Source of the DNA: Bryobacterales bacterium
Lineage (GTDB): Bacteria; Acidobacteriota; Terriglobia; Bryobacterales; Bryobacteraceae
NCBI GenBank assembly: GCA_025463005.1
Contig: JAOAPR010000097.1
Location: 1 to 64,000 of the forward strand
Length of the DNA stretch: 64,000 bases
Direction: 5' to 3'
The notes beneath the pieces were generated by a model. It ran no database searches. It was not told the origin of the DNA and was given only the letters and a program-made list of their open reading frames with translations. The position numbers and the translations under genes are program-made. Of the stretch, positions 8,606 through 17,927 are shown in pieces. Each line of letters begins with the position of its first letter. The stretch's first letter is position 1.

Positions 8606-9730
8606 CTACATGAAGTAATCTTTTACCTTGTCCAGGATACTCTTCTCTTCCGGCTCATTCTCCGCCGGGAGCATGTCTCTGAGCTCTTCGAGCATACGGC
8701 GCTGGTCGCGGGTCAGCTTTTGCGGAACCTTCACCGCCAGGTGAACGTAAAGATCGCCGCGCGCGCTGGAGTTGAGATGCGGGACGCCGAACCCCTTCAG
8801 GCGCAGCCGCGAGCCGGCCTGCGATCCCTCTGGTACCTTCACGTTCTGAAGACCGTCGAACGTCAGAACGTCCACCGAGCATCCCAGAGCCGCCTGCGCG
8901 ATATTTATCGGAACAGTACAGTGCAGGTCATATTCGTGACGCTCGAAGATGGGGTGCTCGGCCACTTTCAGCACTACGAACAGATCGCCTGGAGGGCCGC
9001 TGTTTGCGCCGGGCTGTCCTTCCTGAGACAAGCGGAGCTGCGTGCCGTTGTCCACGCCGGCGGGAATGTTAACTTTGAGCTTTCGTTCGCGGCGCTGGTA
9101 ACCCTGGCCGCGGCACTCCTTGCACGGACGGCGGATAATCTGACCGCGCCCGCTGCATGTGCTGCACGTGCGCCGGACTGAAAGAAACGCCTGCTGATAA
9201 ATCACTTCGCCGCGGCCGCGGCAAGTAGGGCAGGTCACGACACCGTCGTCGGGCTCGGCGCCTTTGCCCTTGCAGCGCCCGCACTCTTCCATGCGCGGCA
9301 CCTGGATATCGACGGCCAGGCCGCGCATCGAATCTTCGAAGCTGATATCGAGGTCGTAGCGGACGTCTTCGCCGCGTTGAGGACGCGTGCGGCGCTGGCG
9401 CGATCCGGAGTTGAACACTTCGCCGAATCCGAACATCTCGTTCAGGATGTCGCTCAAATCTGGGAATCCGTTGGCATCGAAGCCTCCGCCGGCGGCGGTG
9501 GGCACGCCCTGGTGGCCGAACCGGTCGTAGGCGGCGCGCTTCTGCGGATCGCTCAGGACGCTATAGGCCTCAGCGGCTTCCTTGAACCGTTCTTCGGCGT
9601 GCGTATCGCCGGGATTGCGGTCGGGGTGATGCTGCAAAGCGAGCTTCCGGTAGGCTCCCTTGAGGACCTGATCGTCGCAGTCCCGGACTACACCGAGGAC
9701 TTCATAATAGTCTCTCTTTGCCACGCTCAC
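8606..9730 (-). CDS. dnaJ: Chaperone protein DnaJ
   Basis: Hsp40 co-chaperone that stimulates DnaK ATPase. Domains in order: J domain with the HPD triad (HHPDRNPGD, about residues 34-42), a Gly/Phe-rich linker (GGGFDANGFPDL and FGFGEVF), then four CxxCxGxG zinc motifs (CGRCKGKG, CPTCRGRG, CSTCSGRG, CKECRGQG), then the substrate-binding beta domains. At 374 residues it is a full type I DnaJ. The start is GTG, with a second GTG two codons later. It is the last gene of the hrcA-grpE-dnaJ set, 3 bases after grpE. dnaK is not in the window. Confidence 0.97.
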   Translation of the reverse strand: MSVAKRDYYEVLGVVRDCDDQVLKGAYRKLALQHHPDRNPGDTHAEERFKEAAEAYSVLSDPQKRAAYDRFGHQGVPTAAGGGFDANGFPDLSDILNEMFGFGEVFNSGSRQRRTRPQRGEDVRYDLDISFEDSMRGLAVDIQVPRMEECGRCKGKGAEPDDGVVTCPTCRGRGEVIYQQAFLSVRRTCSTCSGRGQIIRRPCKECRGQGYQRRERKLKVNIPAGVDNGTQLRLSQEGQPGANSGPPGDLFVVLKVAEHPIFERHEYDLHCTVPINIAQAALGCSVDVLTFDGLQNVKVPEGSQAGSRLRLKGFGVPHLNSSARGDLYVHLAVKVPQKLTRDQRRMLEELRDMLPAENEPEEKSILDKVKDYFM

Positions 9731-9733
9731 GGA

Positions 9734-10285
9734 TTAATCTCGCTTCGGTTCAACGGCGACTTTGACCATCGCCGGACGAAGAAGCCGACCCTTGAAATTA
9801 TACCCACGCTGGAATTCCCCAAGCACAGTATGGTCGGGCACTTCCTCGGTCTCCACCATTTCAACAGCGTGGTGGATGTGCGGATCAAACGGCTCTCCTT
9901 GAACAACAATCGGCTCCAAACCGAGTTTCTTGAGGGCGTCGAACAGGCGCTGGCGGATCAACTCCAGGCCGTGGGCGTATGTCTTGTCGGCTGTCTCGGT
10001 CTGTAAGGCCCGCTCGAAATCATCGACTATTGGCAGCAGCGTGCGGACGGCCTCAATACTGGCGTACTCGCTGAACTCCAGGCGGTCCTTCTCGGAGCGC
10101 TTGCGAAAGTTCTGGAACTCGGCCATGGCGCGCACACAGCGGTCCTGCAACTCGGCGTTTTCGGCCGCCAACCGGTCGCGCTCGGCCGTGATCGCTTCAA
10201 GCGCGGCGGGCGAGTCGACTTCCGCCCGATCGTCGTTCCTGTCGGGGTTGGTTTCCAATGAATCGGTGGCCTGTTTCCTGCTCAC
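9734..10285 (-). CDS. grpE: Nucleotide exchange factor GrpE
   Basis: Releases ADP from DnaK. The 183-residue protein has a charged, probably unstructured N-terminus, a long coiled coil (ITAERDRLAAENAELQDR, then FQNFRKRSEKDR), the four-helix segment (LLPIVDDFERAL) and the C-terminal beta domain with the signature near FDPHIHHAVEMVET and VLGEFQRGYNFKGRLLRPA. It starts with GTG. It lies between hrcA and dnaJ on the same strand. Confidence 0.96.
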   Translation of the reverse strand: MSRKQATDSLETNPDRNDDRAEVDSPAALEAITAERDRLAAENAELQDRCVRAMAEFQNFRKRSEKDRLEFSEYASIEAVRTLLPIVDDFERALQTETADKTYAHGLELIRQRLFDALKKLGLEPIVVQGEPFDPHIHHAVEMVETEEVPDHTVLGEFQRGYNFKGRLLRPAMVKVAVEPKRD

Positions 10286-10349
10286 AATTCTAGATTAGCA
10301 GGCAGCAGCGAGCCTACGTGCCGGTCATTCCTGAGAGCTCGCGTGCCGC

Positions 10350-11360
10350 TCAACCTCGCAACGCCCTGCCGACGTGCTGAATGGTAGAGATCACGCGGGT
10401 GTAATTCATGCGCATGGGGCCGAGCACGGCAATAACGGCCGAAATCCCGTCTTCCAGGACCACCGGAAGCCCGATCAGCGAGAGCTCCCGCATGGACGGA
10501 TGAATGCCCCCCAGTCCGACATGCACGCCCACTTCTCCGGCGGGGTTTTCAAGGAACCGGTCCAGCAATTCCAGGACGCGTTTCTTTTCTTCCAGCGCGC
10601 GGAACAGCTCGCGCATTTTCTCCTTGGTGAGATGCAGATCCAAAACCACCAGATTGCTGGCGCCATCCATGCGCACTTCTGGCGCCATCCCGATGTCGAA
10701 AAGCCCCTTGGAGTAGAGCAGAGTCAGCTTCTGGAGCACCGCGTCGTAGGTAGCTTCCGCACGCGCCAGCCGCGCCGCCAACTCGCGGCGGACGCTTTCG
10801 AGCGACCACCCGGCGAAGTTTTGATTGATGTAGTTGCGGATGCAGGCGAGCTCGTCGGTGGTGACCGATTCTTCGAGCGTCACCACGCGGTTGCGGACCT
10901 GGTGATCGCGTGTGATCATCACCACCAGGACGCGGCGTTCGGGCAGCGAGATCAGCTCCAGTTGATCCAGGGCCGGATTGGGGCGGGGAATCGCAGCCGC
11001 AATGCCCACGCCGTGGGTCAACTCGGTCAGGGTGCGCGACGTGTACTCGATGCGCTGCTCCATCGTCTCCAGAAGCCCGAATTGTCCCCGCAGCCGCTCG
11101 ATTTCGGCCGCCACCAGTTTCCGAATACCCAGGGACTGGACATAGCTGCGGAAGGCCTCTTCGGTCGGAACCCGTCCGGCCGAGGTGTGGGGCTGCGTCA
11201 GGTAGCCTTCTTCTTCCAGGTCCGCCATCACGTTCCGGATGGAAGCGGCGCTCAGACCGTCGCGACGACGACGGGCGATAGACCGCGAGGCCACGGGTTC
11301 GCCCGTGGCGATATAGCTCTCGACGATCTCGTGCAGAACTTCGAGGCTCCTAGGCGTCAT
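10350..11360 (-). CDS. hrcA: Heat-inducible transcription repressor HrcA
   Basis: Represses heat-shock operons by binding the CIRCE element, with GroEL as cofactor. The N-terminal winged helix is clear (LEVLHEIVESYIATGEPVAS, then LSAASIRNVMADLEEEGYL), followed by the GAF-like middle domain and the C-terminal motif around VHVGLGGIHPSMRELSLIG. Length 336 is normal. First gene of the hrcA-grpE-dnaJ operon. A CIRCE sequence was looked for in the upstream 140 bases and not found. Confidence 0.96.
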   Translation of the reverse strand: MTPRSLEVLHEIVESYIATGEPVASRSIARRRRDGLSAASIRNVMADLEEEGYLTQPHTSAGRVPTEEAFRSYVQSLGIRKLVAAEIERLRGQFGLLETMEQRIEYTSRTLTELTHGVGIAAAIPRPNPALDQLELISLPERRVLVVMITRDHQVRNRVVTLEESVTTDELACIRNYINQNFAGWSLESVRRELAARLARAEATYDAVLQKLTLLYSKGLFDIGMAPEVRMDGASNLVVLDLHLTKEKMRELFRALEEKKRVLELLDRFLENPAGEVGVHVGLGGIHPSMRELSLIGLPVVLEDGISAVIAVLGPMRMNYTRVISTIQHVGRALRG

Positions 11361-11458
11361 AGCGTGTTCAGAATAAAGCGCTTGCCGGACGGGCGAGGCT
11401 CCGCCAGCACCGAGGTACGTCTAACACACATTATCGCATGGAACTTTTCCCGCGGAGA

Positions 11459-11472
11459 GCTAAAGCTTTAGC
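11459..11472. promoter_or_regulatory. Perfect 14-bp palindrome between divergent genes
   Basis: GCTAAAGCTTTAGC is fully self-complementary. It sits between the hrcA start (99 bases away) and the TPR gene start (30 bases away), a position expected for an operator. The binding protein is unknown. It does not match CIRCE. Confidence 0.4.
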
Positions 11473-11501
11473 CTTACAAGGTCGATGATCGCCCGATACG
11501 C

Positions 11502-12734
11502 ATGAACGGGTTTCTGAAGACGTTGCAGTGGAGCTGGACTCGTGCGCCCCAACGCGAATCCTGGGGGCTCGACCGGAACTGGCACCGTTCGGAAGCTGCG
11601 CGGCACCTCAAATCCGGCAATTTTGCCGATGCGGAACGGCACCTGTCGCTGGCCGCCCGGGAAGCGGACGACACAGGAATCGCCGCGGTCCAGAGGGTGG
11701 AGCTGCGCCTCGAATTGGCGGGGCTTCAGCGTCAACTGGGCGCGCCCTCGGGAGTGGTGGAAGGAACCGCTCAACTGGACGTGGCGAAGCTGCGGGAAGC
11801 CGAAAGTACCCTGCGCGAGGCCGTTATCGTGTGCACCCAGGCCTCCGATTCCACGCTGTACCTCCGCTCGTTGGACGCCCTAGCGGAGATCTTCTGTCTG
11901 CTGGAAGACTACCCGGCTTTGGAAGAGATCGCCCGGGATGCGATCCGGCTGGGAGCATCGGTTAACAGCCAGGATCCGCAGTCCATGGACATCCGGCTGC
12001 AGCGGCTGGCTATGGCTCAGGACAAAAACGGCCGTTTCCCGGATGCCATGAAGACCTTCGATCAGGCCATCGCGCTGCGAGAGAAGCGCTACGGGCCAGG
12101 GCACCTCGAAACAGGCAACCTGCTGGCTGAGGTCGGCCGGATCTGCCGGGTGCGAGGGGTCCATGTACAGGCCCAGGCGTATCTGAAACGCGCTCTCCAA
12201 ATTCATGAGGCGCAGTGCGGCACGGATTCGATTGAGGCTCTGGCCGATGTCCAGCAACTGGCCGGTTCACTCGAGGATACGGGGGATCTGGACGGAGCCG
12301 CGGCGCAGTACGAGCGTGCGTTGGGACTGAAGCTTCGAAAATTGGGGTGCGAGAACATCGACGAGGTCGCCGAGATGCAATATAGCCTCGCCTGCCTGCA
12401 CGTTGGCTGGGGCCATTACTCGCGAGCTCGGGAACTGTTGTCGGAGTGCATCGGGGCCTTCAAAAGATCGGGTGGTCCGCGGCTGGCGGTGGCTTACGAA
12501 TCGCTGGCGCATGTCGAGGAGCGCGAAGGGCGGATGTCCTTCGCACTCGGTGAGATGGAAAAAGCGAGCAAAATCTGGGAAAAGTGTGTTCCGCCCCGGC
12601 TCGAGGAATTGGCGCGAAACCTGGAGCTCAGAGCAGATCTATCGGATCACTTGCGCCTGCGCGTGGAAGCGAATCTCCTTCGAAAACAAGCCCGCCACGT
12701 AGCGGCGGCCGCCGAGGATCAGGCGGTTACTTAA
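11502..12734 (+). CDS. Tetratricopeptide-repeat protein
   Basis: A 410-residue all-helical protein with several degenerate TPR units, clearest at NGRFPDAMKTFDQAIALREKR, HVQAQAYLKRALQIHEAQ, DLDGAAAQYERALGLKLRK and HYSRARELLSECIGAFKR. There is no signal peptide or membrane segment, so it is probably cytoplasmic. The repeat spacing resembles the long TPR_12 (kinesin light chain-like) type. It overlaps the convergent pseudopilin gene by 8 bases. The partner is unknown. Confidence 0.8.
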   Translation: MNGFLKTLQWSWTRAPQRESWGLDRNWHRSEAARHLKSGNFADAERHLSLAAREADDTGIAAVQRVELRLELAGLQRQLGAPSGVVEGTAQLDVAKLREAESTLREAVIVCTQASDSTLYLRSLDALAEIFCLLEDYPALEEIARDAIRLGASVNSQDPQSMDIRLQRLAMAQDKNGRFPDAMKTFDQAIALREKRYGPGHLETGNLLAEVGRICRVRGVHVQAQAYLKRALQIHEAQCGTDSIEALADVQQLAGSLEDTGDLDGAAAQYERALGLKLRKLGCENIDEVAEMQYSLACLHVGWGHYSRARELLSECIGAFKRSGGPRLAVAYESLAHVEEREGRMSFALGEMEKASKIWEKCVPPRLEELARNLELRADLSDHLRLRVEANLLRKQARHVAAAAEDQAVT

Positions 12735-13203
12735 TCTCCGGGCTGGCGGGAGTCGCAGGCTCCTGGCCCCAGTTGTTGCGAATCACCAGGGTCTGATCGG
12801 AATAGAAAGTCCGACGCCCCGAGTTCCCAAACGATTCCGGGACCGCTGTTATCGAGTACCCGGTAGGCGTCGCCGTCAGCGTGTAGACGAACCCGTTTTT
12901 CTTGCCATCGGCCAGGACTTTCGGGAGGATGTTCGCCGCTTCGGGCCCGTCGGCGCCGCTTACGGGCGGACCAAGCTGAGTCAGATTCGTGGCGTACTTC
13001 CCGAACTGGGAGTAGTACTGCGTCTCGGCTGAGTGGATGCTGCCGATCTCCCGGATCACGGCCATTTCGCGGGCCCCCTGCATCTGGGTGTTCATCTTGG
13101 GGACGGCGATCGCCAAAATCACGAGAATGATGGAGATCACGATCAGGAGCTCGATGAGCGTAAAGCCCCTAGTTTTTACGTGGCGGCGGCGCAGAGTACC
13201 CAT
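12727..13203 (-). CDS. Type IV pilin-like protein (prepilin)
   Basis: A 158-residue protein with a class III prepilin leader. The basic start (MGTLRRRHVKTRG) is cut before FTLIELLIVISI, with the conserved Glu at +5 and the hydrophobic N-terminal helix. The rest is a short globular domain with an alternating Gly/Tyr pattern and no obvious calcium site. It lies apart from other pilus genes, with a small gene of unknown function upstream. It could be a minor pilin or a general pseudopilin. Confidence 0.88.
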   Translation of the reverse strand: MGTLRRRHVKTRGFTLIELLIVISIILVILAIAVPKMNTQMQGAREMAVIREIGSIHSAETQYYSQFGKYATNLTQLGPPVSGADGPEAANILPKVLADGKKNGFVYTLTATPTGYSITAVPESFGNSGRRTFYSDQTLVIRNNWGQEPATPASPEIK

Positions 13204-13250
13204 ACCTTACATTTTAGACGCGTGATCGGCGGCGGGCGTGCAGACGAAAC

Positions 13251-13535
13251 CTAGTGCACCCGGACGTCTGCCCGATCCAGGGCCTGCTCGCGGGTGACCA
13301 ACTGGTCGAAGATCGACAGAACTTGCTTGCGGTAGAGGTAGGTGCGCTGGAGTTTCTGCCGCACCGCCTGCTCGTTGCGGTGGCGGAACATCAGCTTGTT
13401 CAAGAGCTTCCGCGGTACATCGATATCGCGACGAAGCGTTTCGGCGGAGTGCCCGCGCAGGAACAGCCCATAGAACAGGGCCGCCTCCCGCTGAGGCGCC
13501 AGGGGATCGAGTTCTTCCAGTCGCGCCACCGGCAT
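13251..13535 (-). CDS. Conserved small protein of unknown function (94 aa)
   Basis: The likely start is MPVARLEELDPLAPQREAAL; the frame extends further upstream but the added residues look random. The protein is helical and charged with two possible helix-turn-helix stretches (HSAETLRRDIDVPRKLLNKL and NEQAVRQKLQRTYLYRKQVL). It may bind nucleic acid, but no family is recognised. It precedes the pilin-like gene on the same strand. Confidence 0.55.
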   Translation of the reverse strand: MPVARLEELDPLAPQREAALFYGLFLRGHSAETLRRDIDVPRKLLNKLMFRHRNEQAVRQKLQRTYLYRKQVLSIFDQLVTREQALDRADVRVH

Positions 13536-13621
13536 AAAAACAGCATTATAATCTCGACGCGCTTCCTCCGCAAGACCCCAACGATTGCGGAGCGGGCCGC
13601 TTTGACACAACAGCTGTGCCA

Positions 13622-13750
13622 TTATTTCGCGCTCTGTGCGCGCTCTGGCCCTTCCTGATGGGCCTTCGGTGAAGAAGAAACCATCTCGAGAAACAGCGAA
13701 ACGATCAGCAATCCGGCGATCACGGCTCCGACTAGCATAGGCGACCCCAT
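13622..13750 (-). CDS. Small single-pass membrane protein (42 aa)
   Basis: A 42-codon frame reads [20 protein letters not shown], then a polar tail ending GPERAQSAK. One membrane segment covers about residues 5-22. The frame is short but the composition is typical of bacterial small membrane proteins. Function unknown. It resembles the other small membrane gene near the left edge in size and layout but not in sequence. Confidence 0.5.
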   Translation of the reverse strand: MGSPMLVGAVIAGLLIVSLFLEMVSSSPKAHQEGPERAQSAK

Positions 13751-13909
13751 TTCAAACAGCGACTTTCCCTAAGCACGCTACTTACCAACTCGATTCCCCA
13801 CCAAATCTCACTGACGAATACGTTACATCGGATGCTCATGGATGTTCGCGCGATGCGGAAGAAAAGCGGATCAGACGAAGCGCCCGCAGCGGGCTACACT
13901 GGAATCTGC

Positions 13910-14392
13910 ATGCCGAAACAATACTCCAGTCCGCCCCCGATGACGATCGATGCCACCAAGCAGTACTCTGCGACGTTCAGTACTTCGCGCGGCGACATCG
14001 TCTGCGAGCTGTTCGCCAAAGAGGCGCCCAAGACGGTAAACAATTTTGTATTTCTTGCGCGGGATAAGTTTTATGACGGTACAAAATTCCATCGCGTCAT
14101 CGCCAATTTCATGATCCAGGGCGGCGATCCGCAGGGAACCGGCGCGGGAGGACCAGGCTACCGATTCGAGGACGAATGCAAAGGGAATCCCCATAAGCAC
14201 AAGGTCGGGACGCTCTCGATGGCGAACGCCGGACCGAACACCAACGGAAGCCAGTTCTTCATCACTCACGTGGTCACCAGCCATCTGGACGGAAAGCACA
14301 CCGTGTTCGGCCAAGTGACCAGCGGTCAGGACGTGGTGGACGCGGTGAAGCAGGGCGACACGCTCAACAGCGTTACGATTACCGAAGCTTAA
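13910..14392 (+). CDS. Peptidyl-prolyl cis-trans isomerase, cyclophilin type
   Basis: A 160-residue cytoplasmic cyclophilin. The start [14 protein letters not shown] was chosen because upstream codons lack cyclophilin similarity. Catalytic and signature regions are present: [20 protein letters not shown] (with the active-site Arg), [20 protein letters not shown], and [11 protein letters not shown] where the human Trp is replaced by His, as in many bacterial forms. No export signal. The gene ends 16 bases before bshB1. Confidence 0.93.
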   Translation: MPKQYSSPPPMTIDATKQYSATFSTSRGDIVCELFAKEAPKTVNNFVFLARDKFYDGTKFHRVIANFMIQGGDPQGTGAGGPGYRFEDECKGNPHKHKVGTLSMANAGPNTNGSQFFITHVVTSHLDGKHTVFGQVTSGQDVVDAVKQGDTLNSVTITEA

Positions 14393-14408
14393 TTTTCCGT
14401 CCACGCAT

Positions 14409-15101
14409 ATGAGAATCCTGGCGGTCGGCGCGCATCCCGACGACGTCGAATTCGGTTGTGCGCCCATTTTGATCCAGGAAGTCCGAAGCGGGCACGAAGC
14501 GCGCATCCTGGTGACTTCGAAAGGCGAAGCCGCCAGCGCCGGGACGCCGGAAGAACGAGCGCAGGAGGCGCGAGACGCCGCCCGGATCATCGGGGCCGCG
14601 ATCCAGTTCCTGGAGCTAGGCGGAGACTGCCATATCGAGCACAACCCGGCGAACGCAATAATCTTTGCTCGGGAGATACGGCGATTCAAGCCGGACGTGG
14701 TACTGGCCCCGCACCTGGGGGAGAACCAGCATCCGGATCATTCGGCGGTGGGAAAGATCGTACGCGACGCAGCCCGACTGGCTCGCTTTGGCGGTTTACA
14801 GGATCTGGAGGAGCTTCCTCCGCATCCAATCACGAGCCTGTACTACTACACCATCACTCAGGTATTCATCGATCCACCCGATCTGGTGGTGGACGTCAGC
14901 GCAGCGCGCGAGGCGTGGGAAGCCGCGATTCAGTGCCACAAGAGCCAGATGAGAACCCGGAATTACCTCGATCTGGTGATGTCGCGGGCCCGGACACTGG
15001 GCGCGGCGATCGGCGTCGAGTACGCAGCCGGGCTGTGGTTGAACGATCCGATTCGAGTGGGATCGCTGGGGGATATTCCACTGTCATCGAGGTATTTCTA
15101 G
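14409..15101 (+). CDS. bshB1: Bacillithiol biosynthesis deacetylase BshB1
   Basis: Zinc-dependent deacetylase that removes acetate from GlcNAc-malate, step two of bacillithiol synthesis. The LmbE/PIG-L motif AHPDD is near the N-terminus (residues 8-12), with the second metal/catalytic region LGENQHPDHSAVG. Length 230 is typical. It is followed 4 bases later by bshA, which makes the substrate, so the pair forms a pathway unit. bshC (the cysteine ligase) is not in the window. Confidence 0.9.
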   Translation: MRILAVGAHPDDVEFGCAPILIQEVRSGHEARILVTSKGEAASAGTPEERAQEARDAARIIGAAIQFLELGGDCHIEHNPANAIIFAREIRRFKPDVVLAPHLGENQHPDHSAVGKIVRDAARLARFGGLQDLEELPPHPITSLYYYTITQVFIDPPDLVVDVSAAREAWEAAIQCHKSQMRTRNYLDLVMSRARTLGAAIGVEYAAGLWLNDPIRVGSLGDIPLSSRYF

Positions 15102-15105
15102 GGCC

Positions 15106-16308
15106 ATGGGGACAGCCGGCCGAATTCGGCGCGCTAAAGCGGAGGCAGTACCCAAGTTATCGATCGGGATCACCTGTTACCCGTCGATCGGGGGCAGCGG
15201 GATTGTAGCTTCGCAGCTCGGCAGCGAGCTGGCGCGATTGGGTCACAAGGTTCACTTCATCAGCTATGAGCCGCCGTTCCGCTTAGACCGCAAACAGCGC
15301 AATGTTACGTTCCACCGCGTGGAACTGAACGAATACCGGCTGTTCAAGTATCCCGACTACACCCTGCCACTGGCGGTGAAGATGGTGGAAGTGGCCGCCA
15401 GGCACGATCTCGATATCCTGCACGTGCATTATGCAGTGCCACATGCCACCGCGGCGCTGCTGGCCACACAGATCGCGCGGAAACAGATTCGTCGCGCGCC
15501 GCACGTAATCACCACTCTTCACGGAACCGACATTACGCTGCTGGCACGCGATCGAAGCCTGGGGCCGATCATCAAGTACTCGATCGAGAGCTCCTGCGCG
15601 GTGACAGCAGTGTCGCGGAGCCTGAAGAAGGAAACCATCCAGGTTCTGAAAACGCGCAAGCCGATCGAGGTGATCTACAACTTCTACCGTCCTAAACCGC
15701 CGCGCCAGGCTCGAACCGAGGTTCGCCGGGCACTGCGGGTGCGCGAGAGCGATTTCCTGCTGATTCATCTATCGAACCTGCGGCCAGTGAAGCGACTGCC
15801 TGACGTTCTGCGCGTGGTCGCCGAGCTGAAAAACTTAGAGGTAGGAGATCACGGTAAGGTCAAGCTCCTGATCCTGGCCGGCGACTCATTCGCACCCTTC
15901 CGGCCGCTGGTCAAACGGCTGGGGATCGAAGACCGTGTGATCGTGAAAGAAAACGTCCTGGACATCGAGAACTACCTGCATGCGGCCGACGCGGGACTAT
16001 ACACATCCGAAAAAGAGAGCTTCGGCATGGGGGTGCTGGAGACCATGAGCTTCGGCAAGCCAGTGGTGGCGACGCGGGTGGGCGGCGTGGCCGAGATCGT
16101 ACAGAATAAGCGGACCGGATTCCTGGCGCGGCTGGGAGACGTGAAGGCGATGGCCGCCGCCGTTCGGCGCCTGGCTGCAGATCCGGAACTGGCGGCGCGC
16201 ATGGGCGCCGCGGCTCGTATCCGGGCGGAGCAGGAATTTTCTTCGCAAAAGAGTGTCGAGCAGTATTTGGATTTGTATCGCCGGACGATTCGGGATTGCC
16301 GGGATTAG
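15106..16308 (+). CDS. bshA: N-acetyl-alpha-D-glucosaminyl L-malate synthase BshA
   Basis: GT4-family glycosyltransferase that joins UDP-GlcNAc to L-malate, the first step of bacillithiol synthesis. The BshA N-terminus is distinctive (ITCYPSIGGSGIVASQLG), followed by HVHYAVPHA, LHGTDITLL and the C-terminal nucleotide-sugar site with the E(x7)E motif in SEKESFGMGVLETMSFG. Length 400, slightly longer than usual because of a basic N-terminal extension. It is directly downstream of bshB1. Confidence 0.93.
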   Translation: MGTAGRIRRAKAEAVPKLSIGITCYPSIGGSGIVASQLGSELARLGHKVHFISYEPPFRLDRKQRNVTFHRVELNEYRLFKYPDYTLPLAVKMVEVAARHDLDILHVHYAVPHATAALLATQIARKQIRRAPHVITTLHGTDITLLARDRSLGPIIKYSIESSCAVTAVSRSLKKETIQVLKTRKPIEVIYNFYRPKPPRQARTEVRRALRVRESDFLLIHLSNLRPVKRLPDVLRVVAELKNLEVGDHGKVKLLILAGDSFAPFRPLVKRLGIEDRVIVKENVLDIENYLHAADAGLYTSEKESFGMGVLETMSFGKPVVATRVGGVAEIVQNKRTGFLARLGDVKAMAAAVRRLAADPELAARMGAAARIRAEQEFSSQKSVEQYLDLYRRTIRDCRD

Positions 16309-16378
16309 CGCAGAGAGAGAGGAATATGCCGACTCGCAAAGTGCCAACATGGAGTGCAGGGCTACGAGGAGCTAAGGC

Positions 16379-16717
16379 ATGAAAAAGATAGAAGCGATCA
16401 TCCAGCCTCACAAACTGGACGACGTGAAGAGCGCTCTGGCGGAGATCGGCATCGACGGCATGACAATTCTCGAGGGGCGCGGCCATGGGCGGCAGAAGGG
16501 CCACACGGAGATTTATCGCGGCGTGGAATACAAGTTGGATCTGCTGCCGAAGATTAAAATCGAGATGGTGGTGCCAGACGACCGTGCCGAGGAGGCCGTA
16601 CGGAAACTGATGGCAGCGGCGCGCACCGGCAAACTCGGCGACGGCAAGATTTTCGTGTCCGAGATCTCCGAAGCATTTCGCATCCGGACGGGCGATTGGG
16701 GCGAAGCCGCGCTGTAA
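16379..16717 (+). CDS. glnB: Nitrogen regulatory protein P-II
   Basis: A 112-residue trimeric signal protein that reports 2-oxoglutarate and ATP/ADP levels. The T-loop is present with the uridylylated tyrosine in TEIYRGVEYKLDL, plus the B-loop (ARTGKLGDGKIFV) and the C-terminal RTGDWGEAAL. An ammonium transporter (amtB) or glutamine synthetase gene, the common partners, is not adjacent. GlnB versus GlnK cannot be decided from sequence alone. Confidence 0.95.
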   Translation: MKKIEAIIQPHKLDDVKSALAEIGIDGMTILEGRGHGRQKGHTEIYRGVEYKLDLLPKIKIEMVVPDDRAEEAVRKLMAAARTGKLGDGKIFVSEISEAFRIRTGDWGEAAL

Positions 16718-16798
16718 GCGATCATCACCTTCGTAGCCACCGCCGGAATTATCTCCTGTCTTGGCAAATTTCTCGCGCCGCATTCTCCTCGCCGACAC

Positions 16799-17881
16799 GC
16801 AAAATCAATCACTTGCAATCACGGAACATCACTTGCGGTTGAATTTCGCCGTTGGAGGGTACCTTATGCAAGAGGACTACTCGGACGCCGACGCCATCAG
16901 TGAGGAATCCGATTCGGAGTGGCGGTGGGTCCGGACGCAGCGCAGCCAGCGTTTTTTCACCGCAGCTCTGACCGTGCTGGCGGCAGGTCTGGCGGGGGTC
17001 GTCTGGTACATGTATCCCATCCTCGAGCGGCACGACGTGGTGCTGTCACAGATCCCCCTGACGTTGACCGATGTTCAGAGAGATATGTTCAGCCTGGGCG
17101 AGCAGACCAAAGCGACAAACGCAAAAGTCGAAAACTGGAGTAGCCGCCAGGAAGACCTGCGGGGCCAGCTCAATAAAGCTCGCACGGAGTTGATGGCGCG
17201 CATCGATTCCGCAACGAAGCAGGCGAGCGACGCGTCGGCAGCGCTGACGCAGCGCGTGTGGAGCGAGGTTTCCAGCCAACTGGAAAACATAAAAGCTCAG
17301 CTCGCTCGTCTGCAAGCTTCGAATGAAGGCGGCCGGACGCAGATTGCAGGATTGCAGCAGGAACTAGCCCAGGTTCGGAGCCAGGTGAATCAGCAAGGCC
17401 AGGAGCTGGCGCGGGTTCATGGACAGGTGGATCGGAACGCGATTGCGAGTGAACCCCTAGTTGCTGCAGTGAAAACCACGCCTGACAAGTTCGCGTTGAA
17501 ACGAGTCGATTTTGAGGTGATCAGCAACCACGGTACTCAGGTCGCGCCGGGGATCTTGCTGGAAGTGATCAGCACAGAAGTATCCGCCCAGCAGATCAGC
17601 GGTTCCATCTCGGTGATTCCGGATGGGCGCACGATCCGGCTACAGCAGCTTAAAGTGCAGGAACCGGTTTTCCTGACTAGTTCTGTGGACAACCGGACGC
17701 GCAAGCTCGTAATCACAGGCGTGAGCACGAACGGCGCAACCGGCTACTTGCTGGTCCCGGCGCAGAGCGGGACTGCCAGTCACCTACCAGCCGAGTAAAG
17801 CCGACGGGAATATTTTCCTGCCCGGGCAGATCCTCCCGCACGTTTCCGGTCCGTCTACTTGCAAAATCAATCACCTGCAAT
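16799..17881 (+). repeat. Duplicated 21-bp upstream element of two paralogs
   Basis: GCAAAATCAATCACTTGCAA (plus T) at 16799-16819 recurs at 17861-17881 with one mismatch. Each copy begins exactly 67 bases before the ATG of a coiled-coil paralog. Equal spacing suggests a shared promoter or operator copied together with the gene. The listed range spans both copies. Confidence 0.6.
16866..17798 (+). CDS. Membrane-anchored coiled-coil protein, paralog A
   Basis: 310 residues. The start MQEDYSDADAISEES follows a strong GGAGGG site; the frame is open further upstream but that part lacks a ribosome site. A cytoplasmic acidic stretch (1-30) precedes one membrane segment (about 36-56, FTAALTVLAAGLAGVVWYMY), a long coiled coil (about 75-200, with Gln-rich heptads such as IAGLQQELAQVRSQVNQQ), and a C-terminal beta domain (FEVISNHGTQVAPGILLEVI). 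It looks like an envelope protein with an external rod and head. Function unknown. The next gene is a close paralog. Confidence 0.8.
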   Translation: MQEDYSDADAISEESDSEWRWVRTQRSQRFFTAALTVLAAGLAGVVWYMYPILERHDVVLSQIPLTLTDVQRDMFSLGEQTKATNAKVENWSSRQEDLRGQLNKARTELMARIDSATKQASDASAALTQRVWSEVSSQLENIKAQLARLQASNEGGRTQIAGLQQELAQVRSQVNQQGQELARVHGQVDRNAIASEPLVAAVKTTPDKFALKRVDFEVISNHGTQVAPGILLEVISTEVSAQQISGSISVIPDGRTIRLQQLKVQEPVFLTSSVDNRTRKLVITGVSTNGATGYLLVPAQSGTASHLPAE

Positions 17882-17927
17882 ATGGAACCTCAGTTGCCGG
17901 TCGTCACGGGTTCCGGAGGTTGTTGTT

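Noticed and set aside
11361-11501. CIRCE operator before hrcA
   Set aside because: No TTAGCACTC/GAGTGCTAA pair, even allowing a few mismatches.
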